From: Sulfurimonas sp.
Lineage (GTDB): Bacteria > Campylobacterota > Campylobacteria > Campylobacterales > Sulfurimonadaceae
Reading direction: 5' to 3'
Length of the DNA stretch: 8,331 nt
Assembly (NCBI GenBank): GCA_021157485.1
Contig: JAGGWO010000203.1
Span: 1 to 8,331 of the forward strand
Of the stretch, positions 7,262-8,331 are shown one piece after another. A program made the translations under genes and the position numbers. The stretch's first letter is position 1. Each line of letters begins with the position of its first letter. Below the pieces are notes generated by a model. The model did not search any database, had not been told where the DNA came from, and saw only the letters and a program-made list of their open reading frames with translations.

Positions 7262-7456
7262 TTATAATATTTGACTTAATTGTGGATCTTTTAAAGCTGA
7301 ATTACTTGGAAGGGCACCGTTAGAGTAGGCGTAGCCAACGAGAAGAAAATTTGAATCCGTGGGTATATTTGAGTATAGTCTAGGCTCTAAAGATTGGGCA
7401 AATATAGTTTGGATTAGACTTAAAAATAGAAGTAAAACTTTAAATATACTTGTCAT
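7262..7456 (-). pseudogene. Truncated outer-membrane transporter (phenol-degradation MetA-pathway family), N-terminus only
   Basis: 64 codons. The start ATG 7456 has AAGG seven bases upstream, overlapping the end of the RHH gene. A signal peptide (about residues 1-20, ending IFA before QSLEPR) precedes LEPRLYSNIPTDSNFLLVGY and AYSNGALPSNSALKD. That pattern matches the N-terminus of transporter proteins annotated as putative MetA-pathway of phenol degradation, in which LEPRxYSN, NFLxxGYxYS and a short DPSLPL-like segment come first. Those proteins are about 250-300 aa, so about three quarters is missing: the frame stops at TAA 7262-7264. A longer reading from 7498 would overlap the RHH gene and hide the signal peptide. 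The family match is from memory. Confidence 0.65.
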
Positions 7457-7466
7457 TATATTACCT

Positions 7467-7664
7467 TTAGATATCCACATCATCCCAAAACTCATCATAA
7501 CTAAGATTTGTTTGAGAGTCTTTTAAAGCTTGAAGTTTCTCTGCTTCATCTTTAAAGTACAGTTCTAGTGCTTCGTTTATTATCGTGTTTTCATCTTTGT
7601 TCAGCAGGTTCTTAAAAGCTTCTAAGTTTTGTATGTTTTCGTCAGTTAATTTAAAATTTTTCAT
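7467..7664 (-). CDS. Small ribbon-helix-helix-like protein, possible orphan antitoxin
   Basis: 65 aa. A likely beta strand (KNFKLTDE, residues 2-9) is followed by helix 1 (about 10-22, NIQNLEAFKNLLN) and helix 2 (about 25-46, ENTIINEALELYFKDEAEKLQ with its start at E25). This is the layout of CopG/Arc-type ribbon-helix-helix DNA-binding proteins. The acidic tail SYDEFWDDVDI resembles the toxin-binding tail of small type II antitoxins. No toxin gene lies next to it: cobC is upstream and a truncated outer-membrane gene is downstream. Its ATG overlaps the cobC stop (ATGA, 7661-7664) without a clear Shine-Dalgarno sequence, so translation is probably coupled to cobC. It could be a solitary antitoxin or a small regulator of these genes; fold and role are inferred from the pattern. 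Confidence 0.7.
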   Translation of the reverse strand: MKNFKLTDENIQNLEAFKNLLNKDENTIINEALELYFKDEAEKLQALKDSQTNLSYDEFWDDVDI

Positions 7665-8203
7665 AATGATATTGTATCTAAAGTAATAAATGAAGAGTAG
7701 GGTAAGTTTGTTGAAAAAGCTTCTTCTAGGGAAATATCTTTTGCAATACTTAGAAGTGTTTTTATCACTCCTGAATGAGTTACAATTAAAATATTTTTAG
7801 CATCTTCTTTAAAGATAGTTTCGTAAAAGTACTTTTGAACTCTCTGTTTGTAAAGAGAAAAATCTTCTCCATCAAGTGCAGATATCCACTGCTCAAAATT
7901 GATGTATTCAATACCTTCAGCTTGAATCTCTTTAAAACTTTTACCCTCATGTTTGCCCCATGACTTCTCACGTAACTCTTTTGTATAGATTGGTTTAATA
8001 TCAAGATTAAGTTCATTTAGTGTCTCTCTAGCACGCACTAAATCAGAGCAATAGATTTTATCAAAGGAAATGTTTTGAAGCTTTTTAGCTAATTCTTTCG
8101 CATCATTAATGCCTTTTAAAGAGAGAGAAATATCTATGTGACCATTATACTTGCCTTGATACTCTTTGATGACCTCAGAGTGTCTGACAAGTGTTATTTT
8201 CAC
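7661..8203 (-). CDS. cobC: Alpha-ribazole phosphatase, histidine phosphatase family
   Basis: 180 aa, GTG start. It has the histidine-phosphatase signature LVRHSEV (5-11, with nucleophile His8 and Arg7), GHIDISLSLKG (21-31), CSDLVRARET (52-61, phosphate-binding Arg57), ELREKSWGKHEG (76-87, Glu79 as the likely proton donor) and VTHSGV (141-146, His143). RHS in place of the usual RHG is a mild variation. Length is normal for CobC. The enzyme removes the 5' phosphate from alpha-ribazole phosphate (or adenosylcobalamin phosphate) in the cytoplasm during lower-ligand assembly of vitamin B12. The assignment beyond histidine phosphatase rests on the 4-bp overlap (GTGA) with cobS upstream. Confidence 0.9.
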   Translation of the reverse strand: MKITLVRHSEVIKEYQGKYNGHIDISLSLKGINDAKELAKKLQNISFDKIYCSDLVRARETLNELNLDIKPIYTKELREKSWGKHEGKSFKEIQAEGIEYINFEQWISALDGEDFSLYKQRVQKYFYETIFKEDAKNILIVTHSGVIKTLLSIAKDISLEEAFSTNLPYSSFITLDTISL

Positions 8204-8331
8204 GAAAAGTTGCTTATGATTATGTAGTTTAAAAGGATGAGTTCTGTTACTTCAATTATGAAACCGTAGATATCGCCATTGAGTCCACCGAGTCTTGATG
8301 TGAAAAACTTTGCAATTATGATTAGCAGAAC
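8200..8331 (-). CDS. cobS: Adenosylcobinamide-GDP ribazoletransferase (cobalamin synthase), C-terminal end
   Basis: Partial: the last 43 codons and TGA are visible, the rest lies beyond the right edge. The visible peptide contains RLGGLNGDIYGFIIEVTE (13-30), the conserved LGG-x-x-GD-x-x-G block of CobS with its C-terminal membrane helices (VLLIIIAKFF and LILLNYIIIS). CobS joins adenosylcobinamide-GDP and alpha-ribazole phosphate at the inner membrane, giving the substrate for CobC in the next gene. Its stop overlaps the cobC start. Confidence 0.9.
   Translation of the reverse strand, partial: VLLIIIAKFFTSRLGGLNGDIYGFIIEVTELILLNYIIISNFS

Noticed and set aside
7786..8016. 76-codon minus-strand ORF
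   Set aside because: Out-of-frame reading within cobC, which carries all histidine-phosphatase motifs.
1..8331. CRISPR arrays, tRNA/rRNA genes, transposases, integrases, att sites
   Set aside because: Looked for and not seen; no regularly spaced repeats and no matching coding regions.

Overview
The window is AT-rich, gene-dense bacterial DNA. It looks like a Campylobacterota (Epsilonproteobacteria) genome of the Sulfurimonas type. The reasons are the low G+C, strong -10 boxes with T-rich stretches instead of clear -35 boxes, large membrane sensors, a divergent Cache/HD-GYP protein, and a cobS-cobC pair. The genus is an inference from style and gene content. I ran no search.

Left block (1-3507, minus strand): a sensory operon. 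A methyl-accepting chemotaxis protein with a periplasmic CxxCH (c-type heme) motif comes first. A double-Cache, two-TM, HD-GYP-type phosphodiesterase follows after 11 bp and runs off the left edge. The pair suggests joint control of swimming and cyclic-di-GMP by redox or ligand state.

Middle block (3743-6081, plus strand, divergent from the sensors): a small exported DUF3015 protein, a strong terminator-like hairpin, then a DUF4105/Lnb_N-family protein with a candidate His/Cys catalytic pair and an outer-membrane-like C-terminus. This second gene has no ATG, GTG or TTG where its signal peptide begins. The best start is an ATC at 4258, six bases after AGGA.

Right block (6089-8331, minus strand): cobS (partial), cobC, and a 65-aa ribbon-helix-helix-like protein, joined by 4-bp overlaps. 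They are followed by a truncated outer-membrane transporter reading frame with a possible relic of an outer-membrane C-terminus, then an unassigned outer-membrane beta-barrel protein and a previously uncalled 47-aa lipoprotein. The lipoprotein gene converges on the DUF4105 gene.

No tRNA, rRNA, CRISPR array, transposase or integrase was seen. The most interesting points are the ATC start of the DUF4105 gene, the DUF3015-DUF4105 pair, the heme-MCP/HD-GYP operon, and the RHH gene with a decayed outer-membrane gene behind the cobalamin genes.
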